Shown here one piece after another: positions 39,156-52,094 of a DNA stretch of 64,000 nt (positions are counted from its first letter, which is position 1; each line of letters opens with the position of its first letter). This DNA comes from Stratiolaelaps scimitus (lineage: Eukaryota; Arthropoda; Arachnida; Mesostigmata; Laelapidae). The notes beneath the pieces are model-generated. The model was not told the DNA's origin. It did not search any database and saw only the letters and a list, made by a program, of their open reading frames with translations. A program made the translations under genes and the position numbers. The stretch lies in the NCBI GenBank assembly GCA_019614645.1, contig JABWDB010000030.1:3224001-3288000 (forward strand), written 5' to 3'.

Positions 39156-39602
39156 GGTCCTGGTCGGCCTGCTCACAACGCGCATCCACAGACGTGTTCT
39201 GGAGAGCCGATCCCTCCCGAAGAGATTGAACGACGTGAACGCGACAAAAAAGAGAAGAAACTCAGAAAACAGCTCGATCGCCAACTGAAGCGTCTACAGG
39301 GTGCGCAAAGTAAGCCGAATGCCAATCTGGCTGCCCTCGGCGAAGGTATCGTCAACGTTCTTCGGCAGATATACCTCGAAGACACCTGTCGAGGATTAGA
39401 AAAACTACCGGACGGACTTCGAAACAACCTCGAGCAGCTTGGTATTGACCTAGCGTCACTTCAATTGCGCTTCCAAATTGAGAGTTTTCGAACAGCCACC
39501 GCTTTCATGCCTACACTCTCGCCGCAGTCAGCATGGGACGAAGGTCGAGTAACAACGACATCGTTCTCTATTGAAGATATACTCCGTGAGCAGCCCAGGT
39601 AG
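39156..39602 (+). CDS. unc-4: unc-4/UNCX-like homeobox gene, last coding exon with eh1 motif
   Basis: 447 bp exon encoding 148 residues and a TAG stop, beginning after ctatcggcag. It starts GPGRPAHNAHPQTCSGEPIP, the block that follows the homeodomain in UNC-4/UNCX proteins and separates them from other paired-like classes. Next comes a highly charged, probably helical stretch (about residues 24-50, ERRERDKKEKK and following). The middle part (LEDTCRGLEKLPDGL and around) is not familiar to me. Near the end, FSIEDIL (39564-39584) fits the eh1 consensus FxIxxIL that recruits Groucho/TLE co-repressors. In C. elegans, UNC-4 represses motor-neuron fate genes through the Groucho homologue UNC-37. 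The minus-strand frames over this exon are shadows. A possible donor overlaps the stop (AG followed by gtagcc), so a longer isoform is conceivable. Confidence 0.93.
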   Translation, partial: GPGRPAHNAHPQTCSGEPIPPEEIERRERDKKEKKLRKQLDRQLKRLQGAQSKPNANLAALGEGIVNVLRQIYLEDTCRGLEKLPDGLRNNLEQLGIDLASLQLRFQIESFRTATAFMPTLSPQSAWDEGRVTTTSFSIEDILREQPR

Positions 39603-40125
39603 CCTGAAACATTTCGGCCAGTACGCTGAGCTACAACTATATATCATAAATCACTGCTTTCGTCGAAGAAATCAATCGTCGACTCCGGACTGTTGAAAAC
39701 CAAAACCAAAGATTAAAATACAAATACGCCGGTAAAACGAGTATAGCGAACTAAGTTGTATTGTATGATATTGGCTTGATTGATGTTGTTTGATATGAGC
39801 GTTTAATTACGACACACGGGCAGCATCACTAGTGAGAATGGTTCTCTCGAATTCCTATGGCAGATATTATTAGGTATTTTGGCCCACTGGTGTTATTCGC
39901 AATTGGAACGATTAATGCGAGTTCTTAGCGAATTTTCATTGGAAATAAGGATCCACACATCAGCGAAATATGTTTATAATGGGAAAAGATCATTTTGCCA
40001 ATTTCAAGTTACGACATAGTTCTGCGATCACGAGTCACATACTAATAGAGGGAGAGCTTCTGTAAAAGAGATATGAACAAGACATGAATATGTAAATAGC
40101 ATTATCTTGTATATAAAAACCCATA

Positions 40126-40201
<76 letters not shown>

Positions 40202-40500
40202 AATGAGCCTGGGTATTCATTTGAAATAAATAACTCCTCATTTCCTAGGTTCGAAAGATTCATCAAATGACCGCAATTTACGAGCGACGAAAGATATCTC
40301 AATTGACATCTACAGGTTACGGCGTCTGCAAGTGTAAATATGTATCTATCCGGGGAACGTTTCATGATCTCAAGAGAAATCTCAAGATGATCGAGCAACG
40401 AGATTGAACTGACAAACCTGCATTTAGAGATAAATAAACTGACATAGACCATATATCTCGATAGACGTGTTGTGCTTTTAATTGTAAATAAACGTATATT
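39603..40500 (+). other. Probable 3' untranslated region with AATAAA signals
   Basis: AT-rich sequence after the unc-4-like stop. AATAAA polyadenylation signals occur at 40225-40230 and 40487-40492; there is no way to choose between them from sequence alone. A 30-codon coiled-coil-like frame at about 39655-39755 is closed upstream by a stop and has no acceptor, so I treat it as chance. Confidence 0.5.
40129..40197. repeat. Long (TA)n microsatellite
   Basis: About 34 uninterrupted TA units, the longest TA array in the window, just before the first AATAAA of the homeobox gene's 3' region. Confidence 0.95.
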
Positions 40501-40809
40501 TAACAAATATAATGCGTTTTTATTTCAAGTAAACCAACTGAAGAATGTCGATAGCGGCATCACAGTGTACGATATGAGGCTTATACAAGTGCAAACATGC
40601 TAACTGGCATATGTTCCTTATGCCAGACTATGAACACAGTTATTAGTAGCGTTGATATTTTGTCCAATGGATGATCGGAATTATCGGAAAAAATACTTGC
40701 TATTAAAGGGCTCAAAAAGGACCATGTCAGTAAATGCGGATAGAAAAATGGAGAAAAAGTAATGCTGCATTAAAGCAATATTAAATAACTCTTTCCGACA
40801 ATGCGAATT

Positions 40810-40810
40810 G

Positions 40811-40841
<31 letters not shown>
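40810..40841. repeat. Imperfect (TA)n microsatellite
   Basis: TA run interrupted by one TATG unit, directly visible. It is flanked by short imperfectly complementary sequences (AATGCGAATT and AATTCACCACATT). Confidence 0.8.
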
Positions 40842-40842
<1 letters not shown>

Positions 40843-41239
40843 ATTCACCACATTGCAGGTAGAACTATCGACATCATCAATAACAGTGAAAATACAACAG
40901 AGAATTCGACCATCAAATAGACAATTTTTCGCAGTAAAAGCAACAATACACACGGGATGCACAGAGTATAATACTACAGTGAGACCTTTTTAACTTCCAG
41001 CGAGAACTTTTTGGCTGACTTAATTTCAGCTGATTTAATTTCATTTTCCTTAATTCAATGCAGTTTCCTACTGAAGCGGCAATATTTACACCACTTTCGT
41101 TCTCATAAAATAAGAGTAGAAATGGGGCTCAGGCGCGCAAATATATATACACACACCATGCAATTATAGACGTACAAGAGTTAAGATTCGCTTCATTATA
41201 ATCTACAGCATACAACACAACCGCATTATTTACAAGAAT

Positions 41240-42345
41240 ATTTTTTAACATCCCGCCCAAGCATTTGAGTTGATGTAAGGGTCCTTTATTTCACAAGAGA
41301 ACGAGCCCCAGACTGCACGCAAGCGGTGGGCATAAGAATGATGGTAGAATTATTTTACGACGAACGGGCTCTCGAAGGTAGTTCGCCGGCGTTTAGATCT
41401 TTTGACGACCGCGGTGATTGGGAATGCAGTGTCACGAGGAATTGATACCCTCACTACCTTGGAGGCGAGAACGCGCAACGTGAGCCGTGTAAATTTTATC
41501 TAGAAGCAGTAAGTCAAATTCCTCAAGAACTTCAGCAACCGTGTCCCTGCGACACCTACTAAATACTGTTCTGAACAGTCCTAATACCACTGCTGATAGA
41601 GGTGCGAAAGGAATACCACGGTCCGTGAGGTGGCGGATCGAAGAAATTACTGCATAACAGTTGGGCAGGAGATTTTAGTCGTATTGACAACAAATCTAAA
41701 CAGTTCAAAGGTCTTCAGAACTTCCCTCCACAGAAGCATTCGCCACAGAAGCTTGAATTTCTGAGTCTAGTTCTGAAGGGCGTATGCGAATCCAGTTCAT
41801 CAGCGTAAGCAACAGTCTTGCACAAATTACAGGTCAAGATGTTGAGCAGAATGAAATTGATCAAAATAACAAACATTAACGATCCAAAGGACAGGCCCTT
41901 GGGGGGTTCCGATGTTGACCAACTGAAATGACGACCCAATGCCGTCAACCCCGCCTGCCTGTCTCCTATCTAAGAGGTACGAGTGAAACCAGCTGACAAC
42001 TTCCGACGAGCAGCCCAAAGTCTCGAGCATTTCGAAGGGAAAAGGAGTGACGCAGGAAATTGAAGGCGGCCGCGGTCACATCGAGGTCACTCCAAGGCAG
42101 AGTTGACCGTTCTCAATAGTGTCAGCCATTTCTCTTGTCAGAGATGCGCGAGCGCGAGTTTAGTGGAGCGCGCCCATCGGAAACCAAACTGGCATACTGA
42201 GAAGAAACCCACCGAATTAAGATGCCTCTCGAGGCTGGATATTACACCCAGATAGGTTGCGGGTTCTCCTACCGATATTTCTCGTAGAAATGAGGTCAAT
42301 GGAGTATAGGTGTCTGCCGAGACATATCTGGGGAAGGGCTAATGT
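41240..42345 (-). mobile_element. LINE reverse transcriptase pseudogene
   Basis: Read on the minus strand from about 42345 down, ordered pieces of a non-LTR reverse transcriptase appear in different frames: SSLERHLNSVGFF, QFGFRWARSTKLAL (the QFGFR.GRST block), REMADTIENGQLCLGV, then DLDVTAAAFNFLRHSF (the catalytic block with the first Asp), CSSEVVSWFHSYLLDRRQ, GTPQGPVLW (the G.PQG.VLGP block), and TVAYADELD, where the YADD box is altered to YADE. A downstream frame (about 41650-41430) carries IPFAPL and FDLLLLDKIY, and the end near 41250-41330 fits the C-terminal part. At least four frame changes and several stops make it inert. The motifs suit the CR1/Jockey-like LINEs; I cannot fix the family. 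The block before GFR is weak. Confidence 0.75.
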
Positions 42346-45300
42346 TCAGCCGCCAACTAGAAAAACCTATCAAAATATATGAAGGGGGGGGAATTGCGAG
42401 GGTGTCGAAGTTGTTGAACCAAACAGAAAACCAGTAGGGTGTGGATTCAGTACTGCTTAATTATTTCAGCTATTGAAACAATATTTCAAACATCTGCCAC
42501 AACTTAGGTCATGCGAAGTCAAAAATCCGAAAGTCCCCCTTGGAACCCCGCCCCAATTCCGTTAGCCACACGAATTCTGCCTACCGCAGATCCAGCATCG
42601 GCTCATCGCATTCGGGTGACAGAGGAAATAAGTGGAGGCGACTGGAGCTCCCATCATTTCATCATCCACAACTTCGCTTCTCTGATAGATAAGAAAAAAT
42701 CAATGATTTCATTGCAAACCGGTGCGAAATAATCATACATGTTGCGTATATTTCTATTATAATTACAGAATTAGGCTATGTGACCTACGGGTACAAGACG
42801 ACGTATCTCACTGCAGGGCATTTCGCTAATGACCAATCAAAGAAGATATACATGGCTGTGTAAATGGCAAAACACCCGCGAAGTATTTGGAGTAATGCCA
42901 GACATCATCGCCGGAGGTGCTCAAATCAGTTGACTAATATCATTATAATAAGCTACCTTAGTGGTAAATTTTTTGACCAATTAAGCGTCCCCGTAAAAAT
43001 AATTAAATACCATTATCAAAACATTTAATAAGACAGATACAAATCTGCCATATACAGTAATCAAAGATCGTAATGTTGAACCCGTGTTATATATTTACCT
43101 AATACAAGATGTTTACATTGCGCACAGAAGAACACCAAATTTTTCATTTGTTTTCATCTCAAAAAGCCAGTTCCACCGTGGGCATTGTTCTTCAACGAAG
43201 AGAGAGGCAGGACATATGTATGAGTATGAATATACGAGTTCTCCGAATATGCCTGATTGTTGATATAGATATCTTCCATAGAGGGAAATTCAGCATTGTC
43301 GAGTCAAGGTTTGAAGCTGAAGGGTTCGATTATCTCTTCTGCGCCCTCTCCTTTTTCCTCGGGGGGCACATTCAGACCTCTTAGCTGTATGAGGGGTGGT
43401 TGAAATCCAGACGCAATCAGGCCGAGTCGCACAGTTAACCTCCGAAGCATTTATACATTTATCTATTTTCTTTGTAGCTCCCTACCGGCACGTAACGGTC
43501 ACAGTTTTATGCAATGAACATATATTCGTTTCGGAAGAAATTCCTAGTACCGAAACAGAGTTTGAGGATGTGCGCTACAAAATTGGCGCTTCCCTTTGGA
43601 GACACAAATAGTGTTAGTCACAAGGGATTAATTATGTATGACGTACATAATTAGTATGCACCAAGTATTGACGGACGATGGGCTCGTTAAAATCCTCTTT
43701 GGGTTTCGTAGAACTCTTCGCAAATGCTACTCTAACAATTGTTTTCGAATCATGTACCTCATAGACGCAGGTATAACTGACGATAACGTTCAAAGCGAGC
43801 ATAAGGTGCTACCGTAGTAAAATTTGTCTCACGACCGGACGGTGTCAGTTCAAGGCTATTGTATATTATATATACAAGGCCGCGTACTCTCTTGAATATT
43901 TTGTTACACTCACTACCCATAATAAACTAGAAATAGTCCCCACCGCAACATGGGAAATAAGGGGCGATATTGGCGATAAACGATTTCAGTCCATGCAAAT
44001 CGCACTCTGAATTTTATGATGGAGGGAGTTTCCAGCATTGAGTACAATGTATATTCAGAACAGGCTCTATTAGACTGGCTTCGAAACAAATGGGAGCAGC
44101 AACCGCACGCCCACAAAACACTGTAACGAATTTGAACGAACAAATTTTAATAATGCTTTTATCCAATTTGAGGTGGCGCTTAAACATATCTGAGTTATCT
44201 CAAGTATTTCTTTCAAAAACCATCCGTCAACCATCATCATCTACTTATATGCTACAGAGAGAGAGAGAGACAGAGAGTATCGAAGTAATCCTATAGACTT
44301 CTCAGAGAGCGTTGTCGCCCTCACACTCCTTCGTTGGCCGGGCTTCGCTGTCTTCGCCCCCTCCTCTGTGCCCCTGACAGCGGCTCCAGGAGGAGTAGGC
44401 TGAGGCTATCTCACAGTAGGCGATAGAGATTCCCTTCTTCTCTATCGAAGTCTCACAGGTCCTAGTTCTAGTAGTGGTAGGTGAAACAGGGGGATAATAT
44501 AGCACTTCAAAGCTGACCGATGTTCAAACCTAGCGCCAAGCCAAAAAACCATGCTTCTGTGTCAGCTAGGTTTCTACTATGGACTAGAAGTCGAACAACA
44601 CACTGAAGATGGTTTGGTAGGGATTGTTCCTTTATTATTCAATAAACTGTGTTTATACGAGTCATTCATGGTAGTGTTAAAAGGGTATTAAAGTGGAACC
44701 CCATTTTGTAAAATAGTCAACGATTAGTTTGGGTATGCTGCCACTTTTATGAGTATAACTTTGATACATAACATTGTTATAATATAATACATGATATATT
44801 GATATTAAGTCGCGCTAAACAGGGATACCTCCGTTTTGTATCGTCCAACATTTTGGCGCGAAAATTTCGAATTTATAAATCTACATCTGTGGTGATCTCC
44901 GGCCCATAAAGGCTTTGTTTGGAGGAGCCGGTTGGGAGGCGGCCTCCCATATAGGCATGACACTCACTCATTGGCCGCGTATCGTTGTAAGACTATGTAA
45001 TACCTGCTAATACCCGACGGGATTGAGGGGTGAAGTGAGATGAGAGGAGATGAGAGAATGGGCGCGTTAGGAGCCGAAGGGAGAATCAAAGTGGAGGGAG
45101 AGAACGACAGGGACTGAGCCAAGCCGAGAAATAGACGACGAGGGGTTATCGCTTGTGGAGGGCGCGGGGAGGGGGTACGACCCGTTCCGCGTCAGTCACG
45201 TGACTCGCAGATCTGATAAGAGACTATTTGTTAAAGACAGAGAGATAGGAGACATATCAAGCGAGGCTGGTGGTGGATACCGATGCGCCAAAGCAAAACG

Positions 45301-48300
45301 CCATGGGCAAGGCGATGGGTAAGAGACACGACTAGTGGTGGTGATGGTGGTGGTGGGCCACGTATGGCTAAGTATGGGGTAGATACATATTCTAGTATAG
45401 GACTGTCAAGCAGATCTGTGAAAAAAACTTCGTTGGCTAAACAATGGTATATGGAAACACTAATCCGATGCTAACTTGAATTTGTCAAGGTAGCAAAATA
45501 TATCTTTAAAGGATTCCGTTAATCGGATCGGGCACAAAGCGCAAGTACACACACACACACGTATACATGCAAGATATATGTAATGTTGCCAGGTTTTCCT
45601 TTACTTTGCAATAACTGTGTTATAGGTTGAATCTGCAATCATTGACAGAAACAAGGTCAGTTGTTAACCACAGCGTATGCTCTTAGACTATCATTCAGTT
45701 TAGATGAGGTGGATTTATCTAAATCATTCTAAAATTCGCATTTTCCCTCCATCTATGAACATGAACACAAATGCCCACAATATCGAATGCTATGTTCGAT
45801 CGCTACCTTGCTTATTGTTATCAAACAACAATTCCGGGTCTCTGATAGCGGGAGTGGTTACCCGAGAGATGTTTGCTGATGTGTCTATATGTACACCTTG
45901 CCTGAGATCTTTAAGAAATGTTTAAGCTAAACAGCCATCTGGAGAAAAGAAACGTGTACTTCCTTTTACTACTGGCTGACTTGGTTTATGGAATTACTTA
46001 AAAGGGAACTGGATGATTGTTAGCTGTAACAGGCGTACCTTGATACAGCACCGACGTGCCTTAAAAGACAAAGATAACGTTAATATGAACAAGACAGACG
46101 CAGATCAGAGACATGTGAATCAAGATTCTAAATTTATTAACATAGAATGTCTAATTAAATTTACATAGCCTTGTATGTCAGTACATATAGGTAAAAATGT
46201 AAAGGATTAATCGGCTGATTAAGGGTACTGCAGTCTTTAGTCATTAAGGAATTCAGCATGAGTTCTTACATATTAGTGAATTCCATTGCGTACCTCTCCA
46301 TGGTGTGCAGGCAGGGTATTAATTAAGTTGTGTCATACAAGTGTATGTTTGTTTACTAGAAATAAACATAAGCAAATTCACGAAAAGGGCTTGCTTTACA
46401 ATGTGAAAAATATAATATATTTCAACTGTTGTAGCATTGAGAACAGACTTGTGCACACATGATGGTGGCCAATCTTGTAAAAGTACACATCACATCCTTT
46501 ATTACCTATTAAACATTGTACCGAACAGACGTCTTTCTAATTGAATGCTATTTTATCGCATCGTTCTTCTATATTAGTCATAGAACTGTTTCTCGAGCTG
46601 ACCCTCAGCTGTTCTCCAATCTGACAGGCCTCAGCTCTAAACCTTTTAGGTATTACTATGAGGACCTGTTATTATATAAGTCTTAAGAGGTTTACTATCA
46701 TTACTACCTAAAAATATCGACCAGAGAACTTAATCTGGCCCTTTTTTGTAATCCATCCCTCTCGTATTCGTTATATCTGAGTAAAATGTTGTGGGCGCAA
46801 ACTTTTGCTCAACGGTATAGACATAGATCTCTTAATCTATTTAGAATATTGTAAGCCTCTCTAAACTTTATAGAGAGTGATAATTCAAATCTAAATTGGA
46901 ATCGCTCGATTTTCTATAATTCACGAGACACGTATACCTCCAAAAGTGTCAGCAATGTATTACGTATGTTTCACATACCGCGCTCAGTCCTCACTAAATC
47001 AGTGAACAAGTATTCGCACTTAAGGCCCATATGATTTTCCTTCACGCTCTTTGCTACACAATATCAATTTCGCACGCACCCTTCCCGGTGTGACAGACTT
47101 TCACGTGACCTGCCCCTCCAATGCGCTGTCGCTCTGGGACCACCCGGGTTTCAGCAGCCTCGTAGACAGGATAGTGTTTCTCAATACGGTGAGTTGGTTG
47201 CATCGCATCGTCAAGCATTAGATGGTGCTCGGTGCTGCAGTTACTGTAGCTGCGGAGGGCCAATATTTGAAAAGGGCATCGCGCCCATTCATTCATCCGT
47301 TGGATCGGTCCATTGCACGGATCGCTTGTTAGTGCACCCGCGTTTGCTCGTTTGCCAGCGCACAAACGCACGCGTATCGAATGAACGTTAGAGCTGCTGC
47401 TGTTGGCGGCGTCCTCGTTCGCTAGTCTGATGCTGGTGGTGGTGGTGGTGGTATAGCACTTGGTGTGCATTTTCTTCTTGAGCCATCGGCTGGCTGCGAC
47501 TGAGCTTGCGCCCGTGGTTCGCGCGCGAGAGATCACCGCGCTCAGATAAAGTTAATCCTCCTGAGAACGGCTGGTTCTGGTGCTCCACAAGGCGGACACC
47601 AGTCGAGCGCCACTTTGTCCATCTCAGAAATAGCGACTATCCAGCCCTTGCGGCTTCTTGTAGACCAATCGGCGGCAGGCAAGCGAGCGAGCGAGGGAGC
47701 CCACAGTAACAAATAATAGTACAATACAATAACAACGCTTAACAAAACAACGACACTGAAATAATCGACAGACCCCTCCCAATCGGCTACCGTGAGGAGA
47801 GAAGGGCAAAGACAGACCGATAGCCGAAGGAGTTGAATCACCGGTTCATTAGCAATAGCTCATTGAGATAGACACAAGTAAGGTGGAGCTTGGCGCACAC
47901 TACAACAATCGTGTTGTTGTTATTATTAGCTGTTTAAGATACCCTAGTATAGCACTCAATAGGACTAACTCTGCTCCACTTGTTCACCATTATTGACCAA
48001 TCTCGCCAAAGAAAATGATTTGGGTCTTATGGCTTTAATATTTTGCAGCAAGCCACGATCGACTATGCCAACTACCAGCTCAACTCTTTGTGTTCCAACA
48101 TTCGATTGAGTATCAGAGCGAAACCTGACATGGTACAAAGCTGTCCCGTTTGCTTGAAGAATGATACTTCAGGGAAAATAAGTGTTATTGTCAAATAGTT
48201 CGTAATACAAGTAATGTGTCTAGCCAATGAAATTGGTACAAGACGTCCGGAGAAGTTACTTGCATCTTGCACTATATGAGAAAAGCTAAGGAACGTTTTA

Positions 48301-49807
48301 ATTAAATCTTGTCCTTTATTATATTTGTAAACGTTCTTCGCTCTTACTGTTTTTTTTTATATTTAGTATCATATGGGAAGGTCACGGGTTTCGACCACCA
48401 TAGAATGAAGTTTTTGGGGCACGAATGATTTGCTTGATTAGCAGTTCAGATGATTGGTGTCAAGTTAACTCGAATGTATGACAAGCCCGTGTCAAATGAC
48501 CCAAGTGGAGTGTATGTATATTTGTCGCCTCGTTTAATTGGGTTATGTCGTTTGACGTCCCAATGTATCGCTTTCATGGCCGTTCATGTGCGCTGCATGG
48601 CGTACAAAGAATCATTCAAATCAATCTATGTGACATTAGCGAAAATGAGCAAAAAATAATTTTCTCACTTAAGCAACTATAAATAGTTTCTCGACTATGT
48701 TGTAGTCCCAGGCAGGTTGTGTAACGTACGGAATGATTTCATCAAAGTAAGATGCAGAGATTCCGCTTTGTGCTAGTATCATTAGAAGGTTAGTTAAGGC
48801 TTAGTTAGCTTTTACCAGTTTGAAGTCACGTTGATCGATTTTGGTGAAGTCAGTTATGTGCATAACAGCACCTAAAGATAAATATATATATATATATATG
48901 TGTTACACTTCTTAGATGAGGAACTGAATACTCCTAATTGCCAGCTTGAACACGTAGAAGAAGCCCATTACTCGGAACTTCGCATTTCAAACGTTACCAC
49001 TATGAAATGTTCCGAGTCCTAAATCTATGACTCCTTGCGCAATTACATTTGCTACCCTAAACATTACCCTTTGATAAAAAAAAGGCAAAAAAAAGCTAAG
49101 TTCTAAGTCGATGTTGGCTATTTTATGTGCTAACTGCACTCTCCGGGATAGATGTAATTAGGATACCTGCTATAAGTAGAACACAATTATTATCTGCTAG
49201 CACGAGAGAAACAGTCAAGTCGCTAGGAAACATAAGCGCAACATTATCGCCATAATCATCCCGTTCGAACTCGTGGCCAGCGACTGGGCATTGAGCGCCT
49301 TTTGTCAAACGACCGACCCCACCCCCCGCCCTCATCGCGCGAAAGGCGACAAAGAGGAGGGAGGTGCTCGCTTCTTGTTCTTCTTCTTCTTCTCTCTCCT
49401 CGGCACGTGACTACCCCAGATTCCCTCTGCTCCAGTCCCATTTGCGCTCTAGCAATATGGCTCGTAACGCCCAGCCCATCTCATTTGGCGAATTGGACAA
49501 CGGCAGCTAAGAAGAGAACGAGGGAAAAACCTTACGATAGACTCTTCGACTATCTCCTCTCTCTCTCTCTCCCTCTCTCTCTCGTTCCCCTATGTGTCCA
49601 CCCTATCGTAGTCACTCCTCATTGTTACAAACAAACACACAACATTGTGAAAATCACGAAGAATGATCTGCTTCCGCTGCAGCTCAATAGGTGTAAGTTG
49701 CAGTTACTTGTAGGCTAAGTAAGTGGGTGGATCTGTTGCCAGAACAACTATACAAGTAGCGCAAGCGTGTATTCGTATGCACACATCTGGACATAGCTAC
49801 CCTATAT

Positions 49808-49829
49808 GTATATATATATATATATATAT
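49808..49829. repeat. (TA)n microsatellite
   Basis: About 11 TA units, directly visible and non-coding. Confidence 0.9.
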
Positions 49830-50838
49830 GCGGCGCTGAAGGACGCACACAAACTCTGCGAAATTTTCGTCAGATTAGCCGATTCAGTGTATCACTACTT
49901 CTTTCTGTCCTTAGGTTTTGTCTGAAAGTACAATATGTATGTGCGCAGACTTAAGTGTGTGTGTGCGCATCGGTATACGCACACGGGGTCACGTGACCTC
50001 CACCCATCGAAAGCTACAAACCTATGTACACATGCAGATAGATTGATAGATAGGTAGATAGAGACTATCTCGATTCATTGCCACTGATAAGATAACTAGC
50101 ACACGTATAGGCTGGCCCCACTGCAACTCCAGGCTATCACCCATCGAGGGAGGGTGTTGAAGTTGGATCTGCTGGATCTATTCATCACACCGGGCACAGG
50201 AACGACCTATCTCCACTGTCCGGCATCGTACAACGCCTAACAGACAGGTAGAATCTGATTGAGTGCGATCGTGGCTTCATCATCGCTTGACTAGACGAGA
50301 CGTTATGATGTAGAAGATGTAGGTAACATGGTAGAAACTCACAGTCAGCAGCAGCGGTGGTGGTGGCCGTGTCCGTAGCTTTGGCAGCAGAAGCGGCGGT
50401 TGTGAGACATAGGTAGTATGGGCCTGCTTGCAGCTCGTCTGTACTCGTGTACATCGTTATCTTTTACCAAAGGTAGTAGTACTCGTTACCTATTATCATT
50501 AGTAGAGGTATGGGCGTATCGATAAGACGTCGATCGAATGGCCAAAGTGTCGAAAGCGACACTTCTTCGCCTCTGTAGTGTGCCGGAATGGATATGTTGT
50601 TCCCGGTCGGGACAATCATCAAAGACACGAAAAGCTAGTCTCTGGGTCTAGTTTATTGTTGTCGTTTATTAAAACTAGCCAAGCAACCAGCAAACCGTTC
50701 CTACACATTTGCTCTGGTATGTTTTGACCATTGTTGGACCCACGAATCATACGCTGAGTCTGTCATACACTTCCGTTCCTTGACACGGCGCGTGCTGTTT
50801 CATGGCACCATGTGACTCTTTCCAACAAGGTATCCTCC

Positions 50839-50858
50839 TTTTTTTTTTTTTTTTTTTT
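50839..50858. repeat. Poly-T run
   Basis: Twenty consecutive T residues (poly-A on the minus strand). Could be the poly-A tail of a minus-strand retroposed sequence, but no body next to it was recognised. Confidence 0.85.
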
Positions 50859-52094
50859 AGCTATATATGTATAACGTATGCATCGTGAAACACTGAGACG
50901 ACTTCTACACTTCTCGATTTAATGTCGCTAGCTATCTATGTACAACGTATGCCTATTGTCGCTTGTCCTAGTTTTAATATCGATGAGGCTACTGCTAGTG
51001 TTAATAATCAACATCATTCTCGTCATCATAAGTTTGGCGATTTGATGATCTGTTCTGTGTGGTGAGTTTTTCTCCCCAACTGAGACGGCAACGTCGCAGA
51101 GATGAGACGCAGACACTGCTTTGATAAATGGACCGATAGTGGGACCAGTGGGTTCTCTCCTGGGTCCCCGGTTAAATTTGGCCACAGGGAGTTGTGGACT
51201 TCCCTCCTGACTTTTGTCATAGTAATGAAGCCATAAAGGCATAGAGAAATGCCTGATGGAAGAAGAGCTGGGGCTAGCCGCAAACGCTGCATGTGCATTG
51301 ACAACACGGGAACATAACTACAAAGCCGAAATGGGACAGAGGTAACAAAAATTCAATATCAATTATACCAATAATAGTCCGCGAATATATTATTTTTTCA
51401 ACATGATTACACTTATTTACTAAAACGTAAATAGAATAGTAAACCTTCAGTGTGGCTAGAATATCCTGGTTATTGTAGGCGATTGTAGTATGAATCGATG
51501 ATGCCTCTTAGGCCAATGGCCACATCCCACGTAACCGGCGACCTCATTAATTCGTTGACATCAAAGCCCAGACAGAGTGACACCACTCTCATATTGCCAA
51601 CATACGCCGTCACCGAACTCTATGCAATAGTTCCTATTGCATTTCGCGATGTCAAAGGATGATGGATATATAGATATGTGTATATTTGCTGAGCGAAGTT
51701 TACAGTTCTATTTTTCTCTGAGATTTCGATTAGTTTGTACAGCATCAAGGGCAATCAAAATGTTGTGATCAACAACAATGGCTTAATCTCCAGATTGTTG
51801 GTCGAACACGGAATCGAAATGTGGCTTCAACTGCCTACCTGGGTACACGATTTGGCTTTATTTTGTCTCCATGACGAGCAATTGTGCCATTTATTTACCA
51901 TCAACCATTGGTTCATGGGCGGTAATGGGGTAGATATTGCCATATTTGCCTGACAGCCAGTGTGTTTGCATAGTGTCGTGAGTGGACAACGTGCACACTA
52001 TTATACAACGAAGTATATATTGTCTTACTCCTATGTGCTGAACGCTTAGTTGTACAGTTGGACCATGATGACGACGATCTGTGGCATCGTTTAG

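Larger units (their letters stand above)
42346..52094. other. Non-coding or unassigned DNA between the LINE and the membrane-protein exons
   Basis: No gene is recognised in this stretch. Coding-looking but unassigned frames occur at 42511-42732 (+) and 47054-47536 (-, 160 codons, the longest open frame in the window, without an ATG start). Another, at 48049-48201 (+), follows a plausible ttttgcag acceptor. A purine-rich block lies at 45005-45170 and simple repeats at 49560-49590 and 49808-49829. A poly-T run sits at 50839-50858. I found no splice partners that would unite these pieces. Confidence 0.4.

Noticed and set aside
39655..39755. Coiled-coil-like frame EEINRRLRTVENQNQRL after the unc-4-like stop
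   Set aside because: A stop closes it just upstream and no AG acceptor opens it, so it cannot be attached to the gene. Kept only as a note in the 3' region.
42511..42732. Pro-rich open segment after an acttag acceptor-like site
   Set aside because: A second frame is also open at its start, the donor is poor and the translation matches nothing known to me.
43835..43870. GTTCAAGGC, a B-box-like sequence suggesting another tRNA or SINE
   Set aside because: No A box, anticodon-like arm or tail around it; one 9-base match is expected by chance in 64 kb.
48049..48201. Fifty-codon open segment after a ttttgcag acceptor, ending in a stop
   Set aside because: No donor of the phase needed to join the membrane-protein exons and no recognisable domain.
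50928..51307. Two overlapping minus-strand frames of about 100 codons
   Set aside because: Both are open over the same DNA, neither shows a domain, and splice sites are not convincing.
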